Assembly: GCA_964636495.1 (NCBI GenBank)
Contig: CAZWSL010000005.1
Coordinates: forward strand, 77,997-141,996
Source of the DNA: Desulfobacula sp964636495
GTDB lineage: Bacteria > Desulfobacterota > Desulfobacteria > Desulfobacterales > Desulfobacteraceae
Reading direction: 5' to 3'
DNA: 64,000 nucleotides
Shown: positions 35,571 through 43,187 of the stretch, piece after piece
How the letters are laid out: each line of letters begins with the position of its first letter
Position numbering within the stretch: the first letter of the stretch is position 1
The notes under the pieces: generated by a model
The model's database searches: none
Told to the model about the DNA's origin: nothing
The model's input: only the letters and a program-made list of their open reading frames with translations
Position numbers and translations under genes: made by a program

Positions 35571-36572
35571 CTATTTTCTGAACGTATCCAGATAAGCATA
35601 CAGTGCAGGGGACCCGCCGGTATGCAGGAAGAGCACGTTGCTGCCATCGGTAAACGTGCCTCTCCTGACCAGGTCAATGAACCCGGCAGCTGCTTTGCCC
35701 GAATAGACCGGATCCAGGAGGATGGCTTCAGTCCCGGCAAAAAGTTTCACCGCTTCCACCATTGAGTCGGTGGGGAGAGAGTATCCCGGTCCCACATACT
35801 GGTCATAGCAGACAATATCTTCTCTTGCCACACTGCCTCTGATCTCAAGTCTCCGGGCTGTTTCAAGGGCCAGTTTGTAAACGATTTCTTCCTGAACAAC
35901 TTTCACTCTGGATACATTGACACCACTGATGGGGATATTGCCGCTGACGCCTGTCATACCCACGACCATGCCGCCGTGCGTACCTGCAGAGCCGGAAGGG
36001 ACAATGATATGATCAATATCAAGGCGCATCTGGTTCAACTGGGACATTGTCTCTTCGGCGCAGACGGCATAACCGGTGGCACCAATGGCGTTGGATGCGC
36101 CCCCGGGTATGATGTATGGCGCTTTGCCCCGGGATTTGAGTTCGTCCGCCTTTTTTTCCATCTCAGCCATCATGTCAGAACCGCCTTTAACCACTTCAAT
36201 GGTTTTTACGCCCAGCAGTTCAAACAGGAAATTATTACCTGAAGCTTCTTTTTTGTATGAATCTTTTACCCGTTCTTCCAGTACCAGGTGGCAGTCAAGA
36301 CCTTCTTTGGCAGACCAGGAAGCAGTGAGACGGCAGTGGTTGGATTGAACAGCGCCGCATGTAACGATACTGTCCGCGCCTTTTTCCATGGCGTCGGCAA
36401 TGCAGAACTCAAGTTTACGGGTTTTATTTCCACCGGCAGATCCAGGCAGAAGATCATCTCTTTTTACATAGAGATTGACGTCACCACCAAGTGCTTGAGT
36501 CAACCGGGGCATGAATTCAATGGGTGTCGGACCCTGTAAATAGTTTCTTCTGGGGAATTTAGTAAGGTTCAT
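35571..36572 (-). CDS. dcyD: D-cysteine desulfhydrase / ACC deaminase family PLP enzyme
   Basis: 333 residues of PLP fold type II. The Schiff-base lysine is Lys50 in AGGNKTRKLEF. The substrate loop is CGAVQSNHCRLTA and the phosphate loop is PSGSAGTHGG. DcyD releases pyruvate, sulfide and ammonia from D-cysteine; ACC deaminase is a close relative. Residues that separate the two activities were not resolved by eye, though overall length and the start (FPRRNYLQGPTPIEFMPRL) fit DcyD better. A damaged RidA gene, whose product normally removes the 2-aminoacrylate such enzymes release, lies just upstream. Confidence 0.85.
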   Translation of the reverse strand: MNLTKFPRRNYLQGPTPIEFMPRLTQALGGDVNLYVKRDDLLPGSAGGNKTRKLEFCIADAMEKGADSIVTCGAVQSNHCRLTASWSAKEGLDCHLVLEERVKDSYKKEASGNNFLFELLGVKTIEVVKGGSDMMAEMEKKADELKSRGKAPYIIPGGASNAIGATGYAVCAEETMSQLNQMRLDIDHIIVPSGSAGTHGGMVVGMTGVSGNIPISGVNVSRVKVVQEEIVYKLALETARRLEIRGSVAREDIVCYDQYVGPGYSLPTDSMVEAVKLFAGTEAILLDPVYSGKAAAGFIDLVRRGTFTDGSNVLFLHTGGSPALYAYLDTFRK

Positions 36573-36590
36573 GGGTTTTATCCTTGTTTT

Positions 36591-36846
36591 TTATAGTTCA
36601 ATGACTGCTTCCATTTCAATATCAGCTTCCAGAGGCAAAGCTGCTGCCTGCTGCTCTGGCAATAGCTTCAAGATTTTTAAAAACCAGGTGGGCATGTTCT
36701 TCAATACTCGCCTCGGGAATGTTCCCGGTGGATGGATCAATGGGCAGCTGCCCGGATGTAAACAGAAGGTTCCCACTGACAACCCCCTGGGAATAAGGCC
36801 CGATGGCTTTCGGGGCGTTATCTGTACAAATCACTGTTTTAGACAT
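36591..36846 (-). pseudogene. ridA: RidA (YjgF/UK114) gene with internal deletion and frameshift
   Basis: The minus strand starts well (IGPYSQGVVSGNLLFTSGQL, then a NLEAIARAAGSS helix), the classic RidA N-terminal half, but runs into a stop after FASGS. In the next frame the last strand of RidA follows at once (AALPLEADIEMEAVIEL and stop). About 45 residues, including the catalytic Arg region, are missing. The join falls in a repeated GCAGCAGGCAGCAGC stretch, as expected for a slippage-type deletion. Confidence 0.8.
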
Positions 36847-36926
36847 AAATTCTCCTTATTTTAATTAAACCTGCACCATCTCTTCTATAATTTCCAGGAT
36901 GAAACAGTTCTCTTCCATGATAAAAA

Positions 36927-37661
36927 TTAATGGAATCCAGGGTTTTCAAGAAAATCCAGCAGAATTGCATTAAACAGATCAGGCTTCTCAAGATGCACTG
37001 CATGAGCACACTCCGGTATCACGGCAAGGTTGGCGCAGGAGATATTCGTCCATAATTGCTCGGGCTGACTCCAGGGATACGTGCGGTCGCTATCACCCCA
37101 CAGCACCAGGGTAGGTGATTTAATCCGGTGAAGTCCCTCTGTCCCGGACCACTTTTCCATAGCAGACAATCCAGCCTGCATAGCCTGGAGTGAAGCTTTC
37201 GCTGCAAGATCAGCGCACAGCGGATATCCTTTTGCCTCTTCACCTTTCATAAACCAGGTAGCTGCTATGCGCCGCCCTGTTGCAAGGGGGCCTTCCTCTG
37301 CCACCCGTTTTTTTGATACGGATATCGGCTCAAATCGTCCCGGTAAAACACCAACTGATCCGGTCCCATATAGAATCAGACGCTTGATTCGTTCCGGAGA
37401 CAACCGGACCATCTCCTGAACAACCATACCGCCCATTGAGTGGCCTACCAGATGAAAAGATTGAATACCGGAATCGGAAAGCTCCTTCAGGATACTGTGT
37501 GCATACTCCTCAATATTCTCTGGAGCTGCCATCTGACATTTGCCACTGAATCCGGGAAGATCAGGGGTTATCACCCGAAAGTGATCCTGAAAAAAAGCAC
37601 ATTGCTCTGCCCACTGTGCTCCCCCTCCCATGAAACCATGAACAAATACTAAATATTCCAT
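36927..37661 (-). CDS. Alpha/beta hydrolase
   Basis: 244 residues. The oxyanion segment is VFVHGFMGGGAQW. The nucleophile elbow is LVGHSMGGMV (Ser), the acid is in LWGDSDRTYPWS and the His in IPECAHAVHLEKP. All three catalytic residues are present. It resembles small carboxylesterases and ring-cleavage-product hydrolases. It starts 28 bases after the betaine-type permease gene, so it probably belongs to that operon. No lid domain or signal peptide suggests a specific substrate. Confidence 0.88.
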   Translation of the reverse strand: MEYLVFVHGFMGGGAQWAEQCAFFQDHFRVITPDLPGFSGKCQMAAPENIEEYAHSILKELSDSGIQSFHLVGHSMGGMVVQEMVRLSPERIKRLILYGTGSVGVLPGRFEPISVSKKRVAEEGPLATGRRIAATWFMKGEEAKGYPLCADLAAKASLQAMQAGLSAMEKWSGTEGLHRIKSPTLVLWGDSDRTYPWSQPEQLWTNISCANLAVIPECAHAVHLEKPDLFNAILLDFLENPGFH

Positions 37662-37688
37662 TTAACCACCCAATGAACAGATAAGTTA

Positions 37689-39239
37689 CTAATTTTTACG
37701 CTCACCCTGTACAATCCGGTCAAGCATCATTGCACAGAATAAAATTGAAAATCCAGCCAGGATTCCCTGTCCAACGTTTGCATACTGCAATGCTTCCAGC
37801 ACATCCTCGCCCAGTCCCTTTGCACCGATGAGAGAGGCAACAACAACCATAGCCAGACTCAGCATGATGGTCTGGTTGATTCCAGCCCTGATTGAAGGAC
37901 TTGCCAGAGGCAGATCCACGCGTGTCAATAAATACCATTTGCTGGCACCAAATGAAACAGCAGCCTCACGAACGTGTTCCGGGACACCACGCAAACCCAG
38001 CACGGTCAGACGTACCACAGGTGTACCGCCGAAAATCATGGTCGTTACAACAGCTGCCGGTTTGCCGGTTCCAAAAAAGGCAATAACCGGAATCATAAAG
38101 ACAAATGCCGGCATGGTCTGCATAAAGTCCATGATCGGCCGGATAAAAGAGTAGAAACGGGGACGGCGGGCGCAAAACATTCCTAACGGTATCCCGATGA
38201 TAATGGAGAGGCATGCGGCAGTTCCAAGAAGAGCCAGGGTGGTCATGGCTTTTTCCCAGAACCCCAGAAGTCCCATATAGCTCAAAAAGGCACCAGAGTA
38301 AATGGCTGTCCGGATACCGGCTGAAAGCCATGTCAATAAGACAATGAAACTTGCAATCACAATCCAGGGGGTCTGGACAAAAATCAGTTCAAGTCCATCC
38401 AGCATCAGTCTAATGCCCAGTGTTATTAAATCAAACAGCGCTTCTCCGTTGGAGACGGCAAAGGCAAAAAAATCTTCCACCCATTTAATTGATGTCAGCC
38501 GGATATCAGGGTTGGTCGGAAAATCAATCAGCAATGTAAACGCTCCTGGGAAGCTGTAATGAATGGCAGTAGCAATAATAATGATGATCACGAACAGAGT
38601 GCTTAACACTATGTGTTTAACCGGCATTCCAAAAGTGACGGTGGAATCGGACAACCAGTCTGAAAATCGTTGTTCCAGAGCTGTATTTGCAAAGAATGCC
38701 TGCACTATTTTTGTCACAAGCAGAAGAACAGCTCCTCCTGCTGCAATATATAATCCAGACTCTTCCAGCTGCTGGGCCTCCAGACGGATGCCGCCTATGG
38801 CACCCTCAAGTGACTCTATAGAGCGCTTGTAGACATCGATTTTATCTGAATTGCTCTCAATTGCTGCCGTCAGCTGCTGTTTGCGCAGAGCCAGAGTCCC
38901 CTCAATCTGGGCAATCCGATCCCACGCTCCTGACGCAAGGTCTCCGAACAGCCCTCTGATAATCTGTACAAAGGCGAATGTTTCAATAATCAGAAACGTC
39001 AGCCCCCAGTTCCATAAACTGCGGGCAGAAAACCAGATTGGCCCGAGAATGCCTGCCCATATATTCAAAGTCAATACAAAACGGGAGTTACTGCCAATTT
39101 TTTCAAACTGTTTTACATAATAATCCGGATTTGTTCGTACAAATTTTGTAATCTGTTCCGATTTTTCCTTTTCAGCCGCACGATCCAGATCACTCTCAGC
39201 AGATATTCCGGTAATCGATTCAAGATGCGTATCCTTCAT
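37689..39239 (-). CDS. Betaine-type ABC transporter permease with long N-terminal extension
   Basis: 516 residues, against about 300 for ProW. The C-terminal 270 residues are the usual permease (FMQTMPAFVFMIPVIAFFGTG, AVSFGASKWYLLTRVDLPLA). The N-terminal 200 residues add a soluble start (NPDYYVKQFEKIGSNSRF), two membrane segments, a coiled coil rich in Glu, Gln and Lys (about 110-165) and another membrane helix. The first part resembles DUF2628-like membrane proteins. The extension may anchor the transporter or sense osmotic state. It overlaps the ATPase gene by four bases. Confidence 0.88.
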   Translation of the reverse strand: MKDTHLESITGISAESDLDRAAEKEKSEQITKFVRTNPDYYVKQFEKIGSNSRFVLTLNIWAGILGPIWFSARSLWNWGLTFLIIETFAFVQIIRGLFGDLASGAWDRIAQIEGTLALRKQQLTAAIESNSDKIDVYKRSIESLEGAIGGIRLEAQQLEESGLYIAAGGAVLLLVTKIVQAFFANTALEQRFSDWLSDSTVTFGMPVKHIVLSTLFVIIIIIATAIHYSFPGAFTLLIDFPTNPDIRLTSIKWVEDFFAFAVSNGEALFDLITLGIRLMLDGLELIFVQTPWIVIASFIVLLTWLSAGIRTAIYSGAFLSYMGLLGFWEKAMTTLALLGTAACLSIIIGIPLGMFCARRPRFYSFIRPIMDFMQTMPAFVFMIPVIAFFGTGKPAAVVTTMIFGGTPVVRLTVLGLRGVPEHVREAAVSFGASKWYLLTRVDLPLASPSIRAGINQTIMLSLAMVVVASLIGAKGLGEDVLEALQYANVGQGILAGFSILFCAMMLDRIVQGERKN

Positions 39240-40312
39240 GATACCTCCGTTCCCTCTATCACAGTTTGAAGAATTCCACTACGCGTCACAACGCCTACGT
39301 TTTTGCTGTTATCCTGCACAACAATGGGGGCGTCATCATCAATAGCCAGCCGGATCAGCTTACTGAGTGACTCACTTTCTGCTACCTTTGGCGCATTTTC
39401 CGGTGGTTCGCCATTTAGTGCAACAAATTCGGCAAATGGCTGCATGACGACATGCGCCTTAACAACCTTGAGGCGTGATATGCCGGCAACGAAATCTGCA
39501 ACATAATCTCCCACCGGATTCATGACGATTTCTTCTGCAGTACCTATCTGGTCAAAGCGGCCATCCCGCATAATGGCAATCCGATCTCCTATTCTGACAG
39601 CTTCATCAAGATCATGGGTAATGAAAACAGTTGTTTTGTTTAACTCTGCAGACAGTTTGATAAACTCGTCCTGGAGCTGCCGCCTGATTAACGGATCCAA
39701 AGCACTGAACGGTTCATCCATCAGCAGAAAATCCGGATTGGCGGCAAGGGCCCGGGCTAACCCGACCCGCTGCTGCATACCGCCGGAAAGTTCATGGGCA
39801 TATTTGTTTCCCCAGGAATCTAATTCAACTATCCTGAGCATATTCATAGCCCGCCTCAACCGTTCATTTTTATTCATGGAACGGATTTCCAGCGGCATTG
39901 CCACGTTATCCAGAACCGAGCGATGGGGCATTAATGCAAAATTCTGAAAAACCATGCCTATTTTTTTATTTCGGAATTCCCGCAGCTCCTTGGGATCCAG
40001 CCCCATAACATCCGTTCCTTCAATGATTATTTTACCGGCAGTAGGCTCCAGCAGCCTGTTAAAATGACGAACAAGCGTTGATTTTCCACTTCCGGACAAC
40101 CCCATTATGCAAAATATTTCACCCTTTTTGACCTCAAGGCTCACATCAGCCACACCGACGACTGCATCATAACGATCAAGCACTTCTGCTTTTGACAGTC
40201 CTTTTTCACGAATGGCGTGAAGGGCGGCTTGCGCATTATCTCCAAATATCTTCCAGACATGCTCGACTTTAATCATTACTTCACTTGATTTTTTCTTTTG
40301 CAACTTAGACAA
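39236..40312 (-). CDS. Betaine-type ABC transporter ATPase (second system)
   Basis: 358 residues. It has Walker A GLSGSGKST, signature ELSGGMQQR and Walker B FLLMDEPFSALDP, a ProV-like N-terminal extension and a C-terminal CBS-like region ending VVTRSGILQ. The start is TTG with AGGAG seven bases upstream; an ATG lies 12 codons further on. It differs from the ProV at 16925 and has the standard DEPF Walker B. It lies after a terminator-like hairpin that follows the binding protein gene. Confidence 0.92.
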   Translation of the reverse strand: MSKLQKKKSSEVMIKVEHVWKIFGDNAQAALHAIREKGLSKAEVLDRYDAVVGVADVSLEVKKGEIFCIMGLSGSGKSTLVRHFNRLLEPTAGKIIIEGTDVMGLDPKELREFRNKKIGMVFQNFALMPHRSVLDNVAMPLEIRSMNKNERLRRAMNMLRIVELDSWGNKYAHELSGGMQQRVGLARALAANPDFLLMDEPFSALDPLIRRQLQDEFIKLSAELNKTTVFITHDLDEAVRIGDRIAIMRDGRFDQIGTAEEIVMNPVGDYVADFVAGISRLKVVKAHVVMQPFAEFVALNGEPPENAPKVAESESLSKLIRLAIDDDAPIVVQDNSKNVGVVTRSGILQTVIEGTEVS

Positions 40313-40346
40313 TTCCAGCTCCTGTATTGAATAAGACCATTGTTGG

Positions 40347-40389
40347 AAAAAAAATCAAAGTGCTGCTGGTCAAATAAAACCAGCAGCAC
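40347..40389 (-). terminator. Attenuating terminator between binding protein and ATPase genes
   Basis: Minus strand GTGCTGCTGGT, 8-base loop, ACCAGCAGCAC, then TTTGATTTTTTTT. The 11-bp stem is perfect. Partial termination here would give more binding protein than membrane components. Confidence 0.75.
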
Positions 40390-40412
40390 CTGATTAGACA
40401 ATTACAGGTAAT

Positions 40413-41378
40413 TTAAAGTCCCAGCCAGGCATCAACCCTTTCAGAATTATTTTTTATCCATTCACTGGCAACCTCAGAAGCATCTCGTCCCTTTCCGGAA
40501 ATCTGATAAGCAAAATTACTGACATCATCAGCTGTCAGGGAAAATCTCTCAAAAAATTCAACTATAGCAGGAGATCGTTCCTTTAATGAGTTAGACCAGG
40601 CAATCTGTACTTTTTTCAAAGCATCCTTTGTGGCAACTTTTGACTTCTTGTACCAATCCGGAGAGTCTGACGGCTGAATCATCTTGTACAGAGCGGGATC
40701 ATATTTCGGTTCTGTCAGCATCATTACATCAAACATATACCAGATTGCATGAGGCTTATAGCAGTAACATGCATATCCTTCGTCCTTGGCAATTGCATCT
40801 TTGACCCGTGCAGTTTTTACACTCTCTTCCGCCCGGATCGGATCAATAAAAGGTAAAAGATTATAATCTCGAACTTTGACTTCGTTTACATTTGCTGAAG
40901 CCCAGCCAGGAGCACCAATCCACATTTCACCTTTGCCATTGCCGTCACTGTCCATTGCAGCCGCAACATCGGGCCGCCCCAGATCAGCAATATCGGTAAT
41001 GTTGAATTTTTTAGCAAACTCCGTGGGTACACAGAACCCCTGGTTTCCCTCATAAGGGTGCTTGCTCAAAGTAACGGTTTTCGTTCCATCTACATATTTT
41101 TTGGTAAAACTTTCCTGGTTCGGCAGCCAGACATCGGGATGTACGTCAATATCACCTTTACCCTGGTGCATAGCCTGGAAAATGGTCGCATTGTTACCCG
41201 GCACCAGTTCAGCCTGTCCTCCGATACGTTCAACAACAACAGCTTTCAGCAAAGCAGCTATTGCCTGTGCTCCTGTCCAGGATGGTGAACCGATGTTCAC
41301 TTTTTCTCCACCAATGGCAGGCATTGCAACCAGTCCAATTATGCAGATACACGATAAATTCAGTAATAATTTTTTCAT
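40413..41378 (-). CDS. Betaine-type ABC transporter substrate-binding protein (second system)
   Basis: 321 residues with a signal peptide (KKLLLNLSCICIIGLVAMPA; a Cys lies in the hydrophobic part but no clear lipobox is present). The OpuAC fold is recognisable (VNIGSPSWTGAQAIAALLK, GDIDVHPDVWLPNQ, YACYCYKPHAIWYMFDV). Its aromatic residues could form a cage for a quaternary amine. Little resemblance to the ProX at 18919 is visible, so the ligands probably differ. It is the first gene of the second transporter operon and has the IclR regulator gene directly upstream. Confidence 0.88.
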   Translation of the reverse strand: MKKLLLNLSCICIIGLVAMPAIGGEKVNIGSPSWTGAQAIAALLKAVVVERIGGQAELVPGNNATIFQAMHQGKGDIDVHPDVWLPNQESFTKKYVDGTKTVTLSKHPYEGNQGFCVPTEFAKKFNITDIADLGRPDVAAAMDSDGNGKGEMWIGAPGWASANVNEVKVRDYNLLPFIDPIRAEESVKTARVKDAIAKDEGYACYCYKPHAIWYMFDVMMLTEPKYDPALYKMIQPSDSPDWYKKSKVATKDALKKVQIAWSNSLKERSPAIVEFFERFSLTADDVSNFAYQISGKGRDASEVASEWIKNNSERVDAWLGL

Positions 41379-41464
41379 TTTTTCCTCCTTAAACCTGTAG
41401 ATAAATAATAATTTTTTCTCCCGATTGACTCGGTATTCCTCCTAAATACGCCATGCAGATCACA

Positions 41465-42247
41465 CTAATCATCTGCAACAGTAATCATTTCAGAGAGGTC
41501 CATGCCCGTTTTTTTTATTGCATCCGCATACTTACTCTCAATGAGATTAACTGGAAAATTCAGCGCTGGAACATCAAAGCTGACTGCCCCGATCACACTG
41601 TTTTTTCTGAAGTTAATGAGAGGTGCTGCAATGGCATTAAGACCTGGAATGTACTCTTCGTTTGAAAGCGCATACCCTCTTTTTCTTATTAAATTCAATT
41701 CAGAATCCAGTTCATCCTTATCAACGATGGTATGTGCTGTTTTCGCCACTAACTGAGTTTTAGAGATATAGTCTGAGTATTCTTCTGCAGGCATGTTGGC
41801 CAATATCACTTTTCCCGTGGCCCTGGCATAAATTGACTCACTTCTCAAAGGGTGCCTGAAACTTATCGTGGCTTTTGATTCACGCCGATAGAGTGCGACT
41901 AATGCGTTACCTTCTTTTAAGACCGTGTCCACTGTTATTCCATGTTCTTTATATGTTTTATCAATGAGCGGTTTAACGGTTTGTAACAATTCAAAACCAA
42001 GCAGAAACTGGTATCCTAATGAAAGTGCCTTGGTGTCAAGTTTGATGGCTTTGGAGTGGGATACTCTCTTAAGGTAGCCCAGTTCGATAAGTGTGTTCAC
42101 GTATCGATATGTCGAAGTTGTATTGATCCCTAAAATCTTCGATATTTCAGTAAGATTTCTGCGCGTATTGTGCTCATTGAAAAGATTGATGATCGATAAA
42201 CCCTTTTCAACAGTCACTGAAAAATAGTCATTTTTGCGTTTAGTCAT
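41465..42247 (-). CDS. IclR family transcriptional regulator
   Basis: 260 residues. The N-terminal winged helix (VTVEKGLSIINLF, LTEISKILGINTTSTYRYVNTL) is followed by the IclR effector domain with ARATGKVILANMPAEEY and GLNAIAAPLINFR. AAGGATATGGG precedes the ATG. Just upstream a perfect 23-bp palindrome overlaps the start site, so it probably represses itself. It is next to and co-oriented with the second betaine-type transporter, its most likely target. Confidence 0.9.
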   Translation of the reverse strand: MTKRKNDYFSVTVEKGLSIINLFNEHNTRRNLTEISKILGINTTSTYRYVNTLIELGYLKRVSHSKAIKLDTKALSLGYQFLLGFELLQTVKPLIDKTYKEHGITVDTVLKEGNALVALYRRESKATISFRHPLRSESIYARATGKVILANMPAEEYSDYISKTQLVAKTAHTIVDKDELDSELNLIRKRGYALSNEEYIPGLNAIAAPLINFRKNSVIGAVSFDVPALNFPVNLIESKYADAIKKTGMDLSEMITVADD

Positions 42248-42262
42248 CCCATATCCTTACAA

Positions 42263-42285
42263 TTAACGTAAATGTTTTACGTTAA
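42263..42285. promoter_or_regulatory. IclR operator palindrome
   Basis: ttaacgtaaa-tgt-tttacgttaa is a perfect 10-bp inverted repeat. It begins 4 bases downstream of the -10 box of the iclR promoter, placing it across the transcription start, where a bound regulator would block transcription. Confidence 0.7.
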
Positions 42286-42289
42286 CCGT

Positions 42290-42317
42290 AGTTTACCACA
42301 CAATTTTATCATGTCAA
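42290..42317 (-). promoter_or_regulatory. Sigma-70 promoter of the iclR gene
   Basis: Minus strand TTGACA (42312-42317), 16-base spacer, TAAACT (42290-42295), about 45 bases from the start codon. Confidence 0.6.
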
Positions 42318-42417
42318 CCGTTTTTTTGATCTGTTTTTTTAATCAACAATCCCAAAAGATTTATCCCGTTGTTGCCACAAAAAAAAAATGAAAATGCCTG
42401 ATCCATAAAGATAAATA

Positions 42418-42447
42418 TTGACAATCAAAAACAGGATGCGCTATATG
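42418..42447 (+). promoter_or_regulatory. Sigma-70 promoter of the merR-fadH operon
   Basis: TTGACA (42418-42423), 18-base spacer, TATATG (42442-42447). The palindrome at 42451-42470 follows at once. Confidence 0.6.
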
Positions 42448-42450
42448 CAC

Positions 42451-42470
42451 AAAGTGTAAACTTACACTTT
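42451..42470. promoter_or_regulatory. Palindromic operator upstream of the MerR-type regulator gene
   Basis: aaagtgtaa-ac-ttacacttt is a perfect 9-bp inverted repeat just after the -10 box. Classical MerR sites lie inside a long spacer; this one overlaps the start site and suggests simple autorepression. Confidence 0.6.
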
Positions 42471-42503
42471 ACGCTTTTCAGTTTTAATATTGAGAGATAC
42501 TGC

Positions 42504-43187
42504 TTGAAAAAACAAAAAAAAAACATACCATTGCTAAAAATGAAAGAGTTGGTAGACATAACACAGGTGCCAAAATCAACTATTCTTTTATATGTAAAAC
42601 AAGGGCTTTTACCCAAACCTGTTAAAACCAGCCCTAACATGGCGTATTACGATCCAATCTGCAAGGAGCGCATTGCATTCATCAAAAGGATTCAATCAAG
42701 CCATCGACTCCCTTTAGCTGCAATTAAAGGGCTGATCAAAGAGATGGAAAAAGGAGAGAATGTTGATCTCATGCTCGAACTCCAAACCCATATTTTTGAA
42801 TCCGGAAAAAAAAGGCTTAAAAAAAATGCTTTCTGCCGGGCCACTGGTTTGAGTGCTTCTGATCTGGAGAGAATCTGCCGCATGGGACTTATCCTTCCCC
42901 TTGAGGATGGTTTATTCAACGAACAGGATAAAGCCATCGGTATCATCTTAAAACAATGCCTGGATACAGGCATGGATCTGATTGACTTTGAATTTTATCC
43001 AAAACTTGCTTCACGGATCGTGGATAAAGAGTTAAACTTAAGGGAAGAGTTTACAAAAGATATGAATTTTGAGGCAAATGCCGCCTTAACACTGGAATTA
43101 ACCCGAATGGCAAGAAGCATTCGATCCTACATTATTGATCGGACAATGCAGAAACGTTTAATGGCATATAAAGGACTGAAAGAATGA
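42504..43187 (+). CDS. MerR family transcriptional regulator
   Basis: 227 residues from a TTG start (GAGAGA upstream); the first ATG is at 42540. The N-terminal part is the MerR winged helix (MKELVDITQVPKSTILLYVK, QGLLPKPVKTSPNMAYYD). A second, related segment begins about residue 105 (AFCRATGLSASDLERICRMGLI), so it resembles a regulator with two MerR-like halves. The rest is helical. Its stop overlaps the FadH-like gene by four bases, so it very likely controls that enzyme. Confidence 0.82.
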   Translation: MKKQKKNIPLLKMKELVDITQVPKSTILLYVKQGLLPKPVKTSPNMAYYDPICKERIAFIKRIQSSHRLPLAAIKGLIKEMEKGENVDLMLELQTHIFESGKKRLKKNAFCRATGLSASDLERICRMGLILPLEDGLFNEQDKAIGIILKQCLDTGMDLIDFEFYPKLASRIVDKELNLREEFTKDMNFEANAALTLELTRMARSIRSYIIDRTMQKRLMAYKGLKE

